The notes below the pieces were generated by a model. That model did no database searches and was not told the origin of the DNA. It saw nothing but the letters and a program-made list of their open reading frames with translations. 64,000 nucleotides of DNA from Microthrixaceae bacterium (GTDB taxonomy: Bacteria > Actinomycetota > Acidimicrobiia > Acidimicrobiales > DATDAH01), in the NCBI GenBank assembly GCA_020637195.1, contig JACJWK010000015.1, positions 1-64,000 of the forward strand, read 5' to 3'. This document shows, piece by piece, positions 1 through 6,318 of this stretch. The stretch's first letter is position 1, and every line of letters starts with the position of its first letter. A program made the translations under genes and the position numbers.

Positions 1-1
1 C

Positions 2-46
2 CGCTACGACATCGACGCCGAGCACCCCGCCCCCTGGACCCTCTGA
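2..46 (+). CDS. C-terminal end of an unidentified protein (partial)
   Basis: The frame starting at base 2 reads RYDIDAEHPAPWTL and then TGA at 44-46. Only 14 residues are inside the window, so the family cannot be named. It lies on the same strand as the next gene and ends 29 bases before it. Confidence 0.45.
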   Translation, partial: RYDIDAEHPAPWTL

Positions 47-62
47 GCGGAAGGGGGCGGGA

Positions 63-68
63 TAGGGT
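63..68 (+). promoter_or_regulatory. -10 box of a leaderless promoter
   Basis: TAGGGT lies 7 bases before the ATG at 76. This is the TANNNT spacing seen at many starts in this window and fits transcription beginning at or next to the start codon. No clear -35 is visible. Confidence 0.45.
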
Positions 69-75
69 CTGGCCG

Positions 76-645
76 ATGGCTCCCGACCCCGACGCGCCCG
101 CCCGCCGGTCGGGGCGCGGCCAGCCGCTGCACCCGCTGCTCGTCACGCTGCCCATCGGGGCCTGGGTCACCAGCTTCGCCTTCGATCTCGCCGCCCACGC
201 GGCCAACGAGGAGGTCGTGTACGCCCGGGCCGCCTTCTGGCTCGTCGGCATCGGCGTGGTCGGGGCCGTGGCCGCCGCCACCGCCGGCGCGCTCGACCTG
301 TTGACCGTCCCCCGCGACACGCCGGCGTGGCGCACCGGGCTGGTGCACCTCGGGCTGAACGCCGTGACCGTGGTGGCGTTCTCGGTGTCGTTCCTGGCGC
401 GCCGGGGCGACGACAGCCTCCAGGCCGCCGGGCCGGGCCTCCTCGCGCTCTCGGTGGTTGCTCTCGCGGCCCTGGGCGTCTCGGGATGGCTGGGGGTGCG
501 CCTCGTCCACCGCTACGGCGTGCGGGTGGCCGCACCGGCGACGTCCACCCCCACGGCGACCGGCGGTCGAACGGGCGCCGACGTCCCCGACGACGAGACC
601 GACCCCGACGACGAGACCGACGCTCCCGTGGAGGTGGCACCGTGA
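76..645 (+). CDS. DUF2231-type integral membrane protein
   Basis: A 189-residue membrane protein. The N-terminal LHPLLVTLPIGAW motif (about residues 16-28) is typical of DUF2231 proteins, where the early histidine has been suggested to bind a cofactor. Four hydrophobic segments follow, at roughly 20-40, 52-75, 90-112 and 118-142. The C-terminal tail is polar and acidic (repeated DDETD) and is probably cytoplasmic. Its GTGA stop overlaps the next gene's start, so the two are probably co-transcribed. The function of DUF2231 is not established; the assignment rests on the motif and topology. Confidence 0.7.
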   Translation: MAPDPDAPARRSGRGQPLHPLLVTLPIGAWVTSFAFDLAAHAANEEVVYARAAFWLVGIGVVGAVAAATAGALDLLTVPRDTPAWRTGLVHLGLNAVTVVAFSVSFLARRGDDSLQAAGPGLLALSVVALAALGVSGWLGVRLVHRYGVRVAAPATSTPTATGGRTGADVPDDETDPDDETDAPVEVAP

Positions 646-1223
646 GCACCGTCCTCACCCCGATCACCGGCGACCCCGACGCCGACCAGCTGCTCACCGA
701 CGACCCGCTGGCCCTGCTGCTCGGCATGCTCCTCGACCAGCAGGTGCCCATGGAGTGGGCCTTCCGCTCCCCGCTCCGCCTGAAGGAGCGGCTCGGTGGC
801 ACCCTCGACGCCGGCGTCATCGCCGCGATGGGCCCCGACGACGTCGAGGCGCTGTTCAAGGAGAAGCCCGCGCTGCACCGGTTCCCCGGATCGATGGGAC
901 GGCGCGCCCACGAGCTGTGCCGCACCCTCGTCGACGACTACGACGGCGACGCCGCCCGGGTGTGGACCGGAGCGACCGACGCCGCCGATCTGTGGCAGCG
1001 GCTCCGGGCCCTGCCCGGCTTCGGCGAGGAGAAGGCCCAGATCTTCCTGGCCCTGCTCGGCAAGCGCCTCGGGGTGGCGCCGGCCGGGTGGGAGGCCTTC
1101 GCCGGCCCGTTCGCCGACGACGAGCCCCGGTCGGTGGCCGACATCGACTCGCGCGAGGCGTTCGACCGGGTGCGGGCCTGGAAGAAGGCCAAGAAGGCCG
1201 CGGGCAAGACCAAGCAGGACTGA
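642..1223 (+). CDS. HhH-GPD-type base-excision DNA repair protein
   Basis: This 193-residue protein starts at the GTG that overlaps the upstream stop (GTGA); the longer frame upstream is antisense-style read-through. The opening PITGDPDADQLLTDDPLALLLGMLLDQQ, the helix-hairpin-helix-like stretch LPGFGEEKAQIFLALLGKR (about residues 120-138) and the length match the actinobacterial HhH-GPD uncharacterised family related to DNA glycosylases such as AlkA and endonuclease III. A role in recognising damaged bases is inferred from the family. No 4Fe-4S cysteine cluster is present. Confidence 0.72.
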   Translation: MSTVLTPITGDPDADQLLTDDPLALLLGMLLDQQVPMEWAFRSPLRLKERLGGTLDAGVIAAMGPDDVEALFKEKPALHRFPGSMGRRAHELCRTLVDDYDGDAARVWTGATDAADLWQRLRALPGFGEEKAQIFLALLGKRLGVAPAGWEAFAGPFADDEPRSVADIDSREAFDRVRAWKKAKKAAGKTKQD

Positions 1224-1263
1224 GGCCCCTCCGGGGGCGGTACCCGCACCACCGGGTCTCGCC

Positions 1264-2040
1264 CTACGGGGCGCCGGCCGGTGCGCCGCGGGCGTGCTTC
1301 TGGCGGTCGAGCCAGCCGAGCAGGACCGCCACCGCGCGGGGGTCGTGGCGCAGTTGATGGCCGGCGCCGGCGATGAAGCGCAGCTCGGCGGCCCCGTGGG
1401 CGTCGGCCAGGAGGCGGGCGTCGAAGTCGGGGACCAGCTCGTCGAGGCTGCCGTGCATCACCAGCAGCGGCCTCGGCGCGAGGGCGCCGGCCGCGGTGAG
1501 GGGGCGGATCTCGCGCAGCTGCTTCGACCACGCGTCCATCGACGGCGGCCACGCCGGGTCGTCGATGACCCCCACCTCACGGGCGTGGGCCAGGAGCCGG
1601 GCGGGACGGCGGGCCCAGTCCTCGAAGTCGGCCGGGGCGGCGATCGAGGCCACACCGGCGATGCGGGGGTCCTCGGCGCCGGCGCAGATGCCGAGCGCGC
1701 CGCCCGTCCCGAAGCCCGCGCACCAGACCCGCGACACGCCCTGCTCGTCGAGCAGGTGGCCGACGGCGGCGCGGAGGTCGTCGAGCCAGCCCTGTAGCGA
1801 GAACTGGCCCTCCGACGGGCGACAGCCCCGGAGGTTGAACGCCAGGACCACCCACCCCAGCTCGGTGGCGATCCGGTCGGCCAGCTGCGGGTAGGTGTGG
1901 GCCGACTTGGGCCCCCCGCCGGCACCCTTGGGGAACCCGTGGAGCAGGGCCAGTCCCGGCAGGCCCCGGCCGTCGCCCGACGCCGGGCGCGCCAGGTGGG
2001 CGGCCAGGGTCAGGTCGCCCGAGCGGAAGCGGTGGTCCAA
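1264..2040 (-). CDS. Alpha/beta hydrolase (dienelactone-hydrolase-like)
   Basis: About 258 residues of alpha/beta hydrolase fold. LALLHGFPKGAGG forms the oxyanion-loop strand, FNLRGCRPSEG follows, and the nucleophile-elbow position reads GFGTGG, with glycine/threonine where a GxSxG serine would normally sit. LLVMHGSLDELVPDFDA carries the acid and AGAGHQLRHDP the histidine, so the nucleophile may be missing. The chosen start is TTG at 2040, one base after the stop of the small upstream gene; a longer frame exists but overlaps that gene. The substrate is unknown. Confidence 0.65.
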   Translation of the reverse strand: MDHRFRSGDLTLAAHLARPASGDGRGLPGLALLHGFPKGAGGGPKSAHTYPQLADRIATELGWVVLAFNLRGCRPSEGQFSLQGWLDDLRAAVGHLLDEQGVSRVWCAGFGTGGALGICAGAEDPRIAGVASIAAPADFEDWARRPARLLAHAREVGVIDDPAWPPSMDAWSKQLREIRPLTAAGALAPRPLLVMHGSLDELVPDFDARLLADAHGAAELRFIAGAGHQLRHDPRAVAVLLGWLDRQKHARGAPAGAP

Positions 2041-2041
2041 C

Positions 2042-2230
2042 TCAGCCGGGCCGGTACCCGCGGTTGCGCGCCTCGGCGAGGGTGTCGGGCCCGAAGCACA
2101 GGAAGGACTCGGCGGCCAGGATGTCGGCGACGACCTCGGGGTCGGTGGCGTCGTCGTCGAGGTCGTACACCCTCTGGGTGCGCTTGTCGCCGAGCCAGCG
2201 GAAGTGCTCGAAGCGGGTGGGTCGGTCCAT
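2042..2230 (-). CDS. Small conserved acidic protein, function unknown
   Basis: A 62-residue protein beginning MDRPTRFEHFRWLGDKRTQ and ending in TLAEARNRGYRPG. It is acidic in the middle (DLDDDATDPEVVAD). It ends one base before the putative start of the hydrolase gene, so the pair probably forms one operon. The same frame stays open upstream to 2467, through a perfect palindrome; a longer product is possible but less likely. It resembles short actinobacterial proteins with a similar start and tail, but no function can be assigned. Confidence 0.55.
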   Translation of the reverse strand: MDRPTRFEHFRWLGDKRTQRVYDLDDDATDPEVVADILAAESFLCFGPDTLAEARNRGYRPG

Positions 2231-2263
2231 CGCGCCATCGTACGGTCGGGTCGGCGCCGGACG

Positions 2264-2299
2264 CGAACCGGGGGAGGGCGATCGCCCTCCCCCGGTTCG
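2264..2299. terminator. Perfect 36-bp palindrome, terminator-like
   Basis: The arm CGAACCGGGGGAGGGCGA (18 bases) is followed immediately by its exact reverse complement, centred at 2281/2282. It could fold into a very stable GC-rich hairpin on either strand. It lies 34 bp upstream of the small minus-strand gene at 2230 and downstream of a possible leader with a strong Shine-Dalgarno. A terminator or attenuator role is inferred; no T-tract follows. Confidence 0.55.
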
Positions 2300-2483
2300 T
2301 GCTTCTTGCCGGAAGTTCCGGTCGGTGTTGGGTCGCGCCCTCGGGCGAGGGTGCGGGTGCCGGGTGGGACCAGTCCCGACCACCGGTGCCGGCGGTGCTG
2401 GCTTGGATTCGCTCAGCCGGTCCAGCGAGCCGTCTAGCGGCCAGCCACCTCCGAAGTCCCAGAACAATGATCACTGCTCAGTT

Positions 2484-2498
2484 GGACCACCTCCTTTC
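2484..2498 (-). promoter_or_regulatory. Extended Shine-Dalgarno matching the whole 16S tail
   Basis: On the minus strand these bases read GAAAGGAGGTGGTCC, which pairs with the full 3' end of 16S rRNA with one G-U wobble. GTG at 2474 (V-I-I-V-L-G-L-R-R-W) and TTG at 2467 (F-W-D-F-G-G-G-W, counted from its second codon) are possible starts downstream, but the spacing is long and neither peptide is recognisable. The rest of the 2231-2558 gap, apart from the palindrome at 2264, shows no gene or RNA that I can identify. Confidence 0.5.
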
Positions 2499-2558
2499 CT
2501 CGGTCCGCACAGTCAACCACGGACACCGGCCGGTGACGCGTCATTTACGCGAGATCTT

Positions 2559-3047
2559 CTACGCGCCGCCCGGCGACGAGGGCCGGTCGTCGCCCTCGCC
2601 GTCGTCGAGCGCGGCGGGGTCGGGCACCGCGGCGCCGATCACCCCGACCGACGTCAGGTACTCGAGGTGGGCCTCGAGCACCGCCGTCACCTGCTCGGGG
2701 GTGACGTCCCACTCGCCCCCCTCGGCCCGCTCGAGCAGGTAGGCCAGCGTCTCGTCGTCGGCCACCACGATGAGGCCACGGCCCGAGGCGTAGCGCACAC
2801 CGTCGAGCAGGTCGTTGGCGTTGAGGTAGTCGAGGTGGGCGCGCAGCAGCGCCTCCACCTGGAGGTAGCTCACCTGCGCGGTGACGTCGGCGGGCAGCGC
2901 CTCGGCGACGAACTCGAGCGCCTCGGGCAGGTCGTAGCGCACCTGCGGCGGCGCCTCGGCGAGCTGGCCGGTCACCCGCCCGACCGCCACCAGGGCGATG
3001 GCGACGACCGCGGCCGCGGCGACCACGACGAGCACCGCGGTCAGCAT
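2559..3047 (-). CDS. Membrane-anchored protein of unknown function
   Basis: This 162-residue protein has one N-terminal hydrophobic segment (residues 2-26, LTAVLVVVAAAAVVAIALVAVG), consistent with a signal anchor. The soluble part holds two similar helical stretches, VEALLRAHLDYLNANDLLDGV and VTAVLEAHLEYLTSVGVIGAA, suggesting an internal duplication. The C-terminus is short and acidic. It follows the acyl-CoA dehydrogenase gene on the same strand by 66 bases. No family is recognised. Confidence 0.6.
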   Translation of the reverse strand: MLTAVLVVVAAAAVVAIALVAVGRVTGQLAEAPPQVRYDLPEALEFVAEALPADVTAQVSYLQVEALLRAHLDYLNANDLLDGVRYASGRGLIVVADDETLAYLLERAEGGEWDVTPEQVTAVLEAHLEYLTSVGVIGAAVPDPAALDDGEGDDRPSSPGGA

Positions 3048-3113
3048 CGACTCATCCCCGCCTGCTCGGCCGTGGCGCCCGGCGCGACGAGACCGGCCCC
3101 GGGGCGAGCCCGC

Positions 3114-4256
3114 CTACAGCCCGATGCGCTGCGCGAGCAGCTCTCGGTGGTAGGTGGGGTCGCCGAAGAGCAGCTCGGAGGACTTGGCCCGCTTGAAGTA
3201 CAGGTGGGCGGGGTGCTCCCAGGTGAAGCCGATGCCACCGTGGATCTGGATGTTCTCCGCCGCGGCGTGGAAGTAGGCCTCCGAGCAGTAGGCCTTGGCC
3301 AGGCTGGCCACCGACGGCAGCTCGTCGTTCAGCTCGGCGGCGCACCAGCCGGCGTAGTACGCGGCCGACTTGGCCGACTCGACCTCGAGCAGCATGTCGG
3401 CGCACTTGTGCTTGATGGCCTGGAACGAGCCGATGGGGCGCCCGAACTGCACCCGCACCTTGGCGTACTCGACCGACATGTCGAGGCACATCTGGGCGCC
3501 GCCCACCTGCTCGGCGGCCAGCCCCACCGCGGCGAGGTCGAGCACCCGCTCCAGCACGGCCCAGCCCTCACCGTCGGTGCCGACGAGGCGTGCCGGCGTG
3601 CCGGAGAGCTCGAGCTTCGCCTGCTTGCGGGTCTGGTCCATCGTGGCCAGCGGGGTGCGGGTGAGCCCGTCCGCGTCGCCCGCCACCGAGAACAGCGAGA
3701 CGCCCGCAGAGGTGCGGGCGGCGACGAGCACGAGGTCGGCGGTGTGCCCGTCGAGCACGAACATCTTGGTGCCGTCGAGGGTCCAGCCGTCGCCGGCCTG
3801 GGTGGCGGTCATCTCGATCCCGGCCTCGTCCCAACGGCCGTTCGGCTCGGTGAACGCGAGGGTGGCGACGGTCTCGCCCGAGGCGATCCCCGGGAGGAGG
3901 TCGGCCTTGGCCGCGTCGTCGCCGGAGTGGATGAGGGTGTTGGCGGCGAGCACGACCGTGGAGAAGTACGGGGCGCACAGCAGCGAGCGGCCCATCTCCT
4001 CGAGCACCACGATGAGCTCGACGTAGCTGAAGCCCGACCCGCCGTGCTCCTCGGGGACGATGAGGCCCTGGAGGCCCATCTGCTCGGCCATCTGGGCCCA
4101 GACCGCCTCGTCGTAGCCCCGCTCGGTCTCCATCTGCTCGCGGACGGCGGCTTCGCTGGACTTGGTCTCGAGGAACTGCCGCACGATGCGGCGGAGTTCT
4201 TCCTGCTCCTCGCTGAAGGCGAAGTTCACGGCTGCGGTGCCCCCTGTTGCGGTCAT
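3114..4256 (-). CDS. Acyl-CoA dehydrogenase family protein
   Basis: A 380-residue FAD-dependent acyl-CoA dehydrogenase with the expected order: N-terminal helical domain (FAFSEEQEELRRIVRQFLE), middle beta domain (TLAFTEPNGRWDE) and C-terminal helices ending in IHGGIGFTWEHPAHLYFKRAK. The last segment continues LLFGDPTYHRE, without the YEGTSE-like motif that carries the catalytic glutamate in short-chain enzymes. This is a pattern known from FadE subunits that work as heteromers with a catalytic partner. The substrate is probably an acyl-CoA or sterol side-chain thioester. A TetR-type operator candidate lies 24 bases upstream. Confidence 0.82.
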   Translation of the reverse strand: MTATGGTAAVNFAFSEEQEELRRIVRQFLETKSSEAAVREQMETERGYDEAVWAQMAEQMGLQGLIVPEEHGGSGFSYVELIVVLEEMGRSLLCAPYFSTVVLAANTLIHSGDDAAKADLLPGIASGETVATLAFTEPNGRWDEAGIEMTATQAGDGWTLDGTKMFVLDGHTADLVLVAARTSAGVSLFSVAGDADGLTRTPLATMDQTRKQAKLELSGTPARLVGTDGEGWAVLERVLDLAAVGLAAEQVGGAQMCLDMSVEYAKVRVQFGRPIGSFQAIKHKCADMLLEVESAKSAAYYAGWCAAELNDELPSVASLAKAYCSEAYFHAAAENIQIHGGIGFTWEHPAHLYFKRAKSSELLFGDPTYHRELLAQRIGL

Positions 4257-4280
4257 CCGGTTGGCCCCGACTGTCTACTA

Positions 4281-4292
4281 GACCGCACGGTC
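4281..4292. promoter_or_regulatory. TetR-type palindromic operator
   Basis: GACCG-CA-CGGTC is a perfect palindrome set in TAGACCGCACGGTCAA (4279-4294), close to ACCGNNCGGT sites bound by many actinobacterial TetR regulators. On the minus strand it overlaps a -35-like TTGACC. It lies between the divergent acyl-CoA dehydrogenase (start 4256) and hydrolase (start 4411) genes. Regulator identity is unknown and none is encoded nearby. Confidence 0.45.
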
Positions 4293-4398
4293 AAGTGGCA
4301 TATCGCTGGGTCCCTCCTCCGTCGGGACGGCTCCGCGGTCCGGTCCGTCCGGGTCCCGACGCGGCGTCGGGCCCGCGAGCAGTGGGAGCGTCTCCGCG

Positions 4399-4404
4399 TA
4401 GGCT
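4399..4404 (+). promoter_or_regulatory. -10 box of a leaderless promoter
   Basis: TAGGCT ends 6 bases before the GTG start at 4411. Confidence 0.42.
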
Positions 4405-4410
4405 GGGTGG

Positions 4411-5028
4411 GTGACCGCGGCGACGCTCCACTACGAGGACACGCAGGCGGAGATCCACAAGCTCGTCGTGGGCCCCGTCGACAACAACGTGTTCGTGCTG
4501 CGGTGCCGCGAGACCGGCGAGGCCGTGCTGATCGACGCCGCCAACGAGCACGAGAAGCTGCTCGACCTGTGCCGGCGCCTCGACGTGCGCAAGGTGCTCG
4601 AGACCCACGGCCACTGGGACCACATCCAGGCGGTGCCCCAGGTGCGCGACGCGGGGTACGAGGTGGGCATCACGGGGCCCGACTCGTCCGAGCTCGACGC
4701 CTACGACTTCGTCCTCGACGACGAGTCGGTCATCGAGGTCGGGCGGCTGCGCCTGCACACGATCTTCACGCCGGGCCACACCCCGGGCTCCATGTGCTTC
4801 CGCGTGGAGGGGTCGCCGGTGCTGTTCAGCGGCGACACGCTGTTCCCGGGCGGGCCGGGCAACACCAGCTACCCGGGCGGCGACTTCGCCCAGATCATCC
4901 GGTCGATCGACGAGCGCCTCTTCTCGCCGCTCCCGGCCGAGACGCAGGTGCTCCCGGGCCACGGCGACGACACCACCATCGGGGCAGAGCGCCCCCGCCT
5001 CCAGGAGTACGTCGATCGCGGCTGGTGA
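4411..5028 (+). CDS. MBL-fold metallohydrolase (glyoxalase II-like)
   Basis: A 205-residue metallo-beta-lactamase-fold enzyme. The metal-binding residues are all present: THGHWDHIQ (about 65-73), the histidine of TPGHTPGSM (about 121-129), the aspartate of FSGDTLFPGG (about 139) and the histidine of LPGHGDD (about 184). Length and sequence resemble glyoxalase II-like hydrolases that cleave thioesters such as S-lactoyl conjugates; the substrate is not determined. The start is a GTG with a leaderless-type -10. The last 13 codons are part of a 41-bp sequence duplicated just downstream. Confidence 0.8.
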   Translation: MTAATLHYEDTQAEIHKLVVGPVDNNVFVLRCRETGEAVLIDAANEHEKLLDLCRRLDVRKVLETHGHWDHIQAVPQVRDAGYEVGITGPDSSELDAYDFVLDDESVIEVGRLRLHTIFTPGHTPGSMCFRVEGSPVLFSGDTLFPGGPGNTSYPGGDFAQIIRSIDERLFSPLPAETQVLPGHGDDTTIGAERPRLQEYVDRGW

Positions 5029-5029
5029 G
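4989..5029 (+). repeat. 41-bp direct repeat, copy 1 (3' end of MBL gene)
   Basis: Bases 4989-5029 encode the last residues RPRLQEYVDRGW and the stop of the hydrolase. The same 41 bases recur exactly at 5085-5125. Confidence 0.9.
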
Positions 5030-5052
5030 GGCGCTCCTGGTGAGGGCGCTCC
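5023..5052 (+). repeat. Tandem 15-bp repeat (two units)
   Basis: TGGTGAGGGCGCTCC occurs at 5023-5037 and again immediately at 5038-5052, between the two 41-bp copies. It suggests slippage at this locus. Confidence 0.85.
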
Positions 5053-5084
5053 GGGCCCGAGCGGCCCCCCAGAGCGGGAGACAC

Positions 5085-5125
5085 GCGCCCCCGCCTCCAG
5101 GAGTACGTCGATCGCGGCTGGTGAG
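5085..5125 (+). repeat. 41-bp direct repeat, copy 2 (orphan gene end)
   Basis: Exact second copy of 4989-5029, placed 55 bases after the first copy ends. It carries an orphan copy of the hydrolase C-terminal codons and stop, and looks like a remnant of a local duplication. Confidence 0.9.
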
Positions 5126-5170
5126 TCGCGGGCGCTCCCTGCCGACGAGCGCCCGGTCGACCCTACGCCG

Positions 5171-5503
5171 GTGCACACCGAGGACCTGCCCGCCACGCCC
5201 GTGCGCGACCGCAACATCCCCGCCGAGGCGTGGGTGGAGGCGCCCGAGGCGCTGCTGCGCCTCGGCGAGGACCTCGGCACGACCCTGACCGCGTACAAGC
5301 GCCGCCTCGGCCCGTGGCTGCTGTGGCGGGCCGGCCCCGCCCGGGGGGCCGACGCCCGCTACCTGGCGGTGCGGGCCGACGACCTCGGCGACCTCCACAC
5401 GTTCCGCCTGTTCCCGGACGGGTCGGGGGACGGGACGGGGCCGAGCGGTGCACGCCACCAGCGCTTCCGGGCGTGGAAGGAGGACCTGCGTGACCACGAG
5501 TGA
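5171..5503 (+). CDS. Conserved hypothetical protein
   Basis: A 110-residue soluble protein starting at GTG 5171. A central positively charged stretch, LTAYKRRLGPWLLWRAGPARGADARYLAVRA, precedes an acidic end (WKEDLRDHE). Similar short proteins occur in Acidimicrobiia-like genomes, but I recognise no domain. The codon pattern is typical of the surrounding genes. It lies just upstream of the suf promoter, 62 bases before sufC1, and is probably a separate transcript. Confidence 0.55.
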   Translation: MHTEDLPATPVRDRNIPAEAWVEAPEALLRLGEDLGTTLTAYKRRLGPWLLWRAGPARGADARYLAVRADDLGDLHTFRLFPDGSGDGTGPSGARHQRFRAWKEDLRDHE

Positions 5504-5530
5504 CGGGCCGCCGGCCGCCCCGGGCAGAAA

Positions 5531-5552
5531 TACCACTACGCGGGTAGTGGTA
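5531..5552. promoter_or_regulatory. Palindromic operator of the sufC1-sufS-sufU operon
   Basis: TACCACTAC, a GCGG spacer and GTAGTGGTA form a perfect 9-bp inverted repeat directly before the -10 box. The core CTACGCGGGTAG (5536-5547) matches 10 of 12 bases of a site upstream of sufB (25761-25772). Position and sharing suggest a repressor of the SufR or Rrf2 type that senses iron-sulfur status; the regulator gene is not in the window. Confidence 0.62.
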
Positions 5553-5553
5553 A

Positions 5554-5559
5554 TACACT
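5554..5559 (+). promoter_or_regulatory. -10 box, leaderless suf promoter
   Basis: TACACT ends 6 bases before the GTG start of sufC1 at 5566. The operator abuts and partly overlaps the promoter, so a bound protein would block RNA polymerase. Confidence 0.55.
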
Positions 5560-5565
5560 GACCGG

Positions 5566-6318
5566 GTGACTTCGACCTCCCCCCTCTTCGAGATCGAGGA
5601 CCTGCGCGTCGCCGCCGACGGCAACGAGATCCTCAAGGGCGTCGACCTCGTCGTCGGCGCCGGTGAGCTGCACGCCCTGATGGGCCCGAACGGCTCGGGC
5701 AAGTCCACCCTGGCCAGCGCCCTGCTGGGCAGCCCCGAGTACGAGGTGACCGGCGGCCGCATCCGCTACCACGGCGACGACATCACCGACTGGCCCACCG
5801 ACGTGCGGGGCAAGGCGGGCCTGTTCCTCGCCTTCCAGTACCCCCAGGCCATCGCCGGCGTGTCGGTCATCAACTTCTTGCGCCAGGCGCTGTCGGGCCG
5901 CAAGGGCATCGACCTGTCCGTGCTCGAGCTGCGCCTCGCCATCATGGAGTGGATGGCCAAGCTGGACATGGACCCGTCCTTCGCCGACCGCTACCTCAAC
6001 GAGGGGTTCTCCGGCGGGGAGAAGAAGCGCAACGAGGTCCTCCAGATGGCCATCATGGAGCCCGACATGGCCATCCTCGACGAGACCGACTCGGGGCTCG
6101 ACATCGACGCCCTGCGGGTCGTCGCCCACGGTGTGCAGGAGGTGCGCAAGGCGCGACCGCACATGGGGTCCCTCGTCATCACCCACTACCAGCGGCTGCT
6201 CGACGAGCTCGACGTCGACCGGGTCCACCTGCTGATCGACGGGCGCATCGTCGAGAGCGGCGGTCCCGAGCTGGCCGCCCGCATCGAGCAGGAGGGCTTC
6301 GAGGCATGGCAGCAGTGA
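5566..6318 (+). CDS. sufC: Fe-S cluster assembly ATPase SufC (copy 1)
   Basis: A 250-residue ABC-type ATPase. Walker A is GPNGSGKST (about 41-49), the signature FSGGEKKR (about 147), Walker B AILDETDSGLD (about 167-177) and the H-loop ITHYQRLL (about 204). SufC energises the SufBC2D scaffold that builds Fe-S clusters. It is followed by sufS with a 13-bp overlap, so sufC1, sufS and sufU form one operon. A second SufC is encoded at 14199-15011 beside sufD. Having two copies is unusual. Either could pair with SufB/SufD; copy 1 shares its operator with sufB. Confidence 0.93.
   Translation: MTSTSPLFEIEDLRVAADGNEILKGVDLVVGAGELHALMGPNGSGKSTLASALLGSPEYEVTGGRIRYHGDDITDWPTDVRGKAGLFLAFQYPQAIAGVSVINFLRQALSGRKGIDLSVLELRLAIMEWMAKLDMDPSFADRYLNEGFSGGEKKRNEVLQMAIMEPDMAILDETDSGLDIDALRVVAHGVQEVRKARPHMGSLVITHYQRLLDELDVDRVHLLIDGRIVESGGPELAARIEQEGFEAWQQ

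Noticed and set aside
2482..2498. Remnant of a 16S rRNA 3' end
   Set aside because: Only about 17 bases match and the rest of the region has no rRNA similarity; a strong Shine-Dalgarno on the other strand explains it better.
2064..5288. A very long open frame on the plus strand
   Set aside because: It is antisense to the acyl-CoA dehydrogenase and membrane protein genes and consists of Arg/Gly/Ala-rich shadow sequence, as is usual for very high GC DNA.
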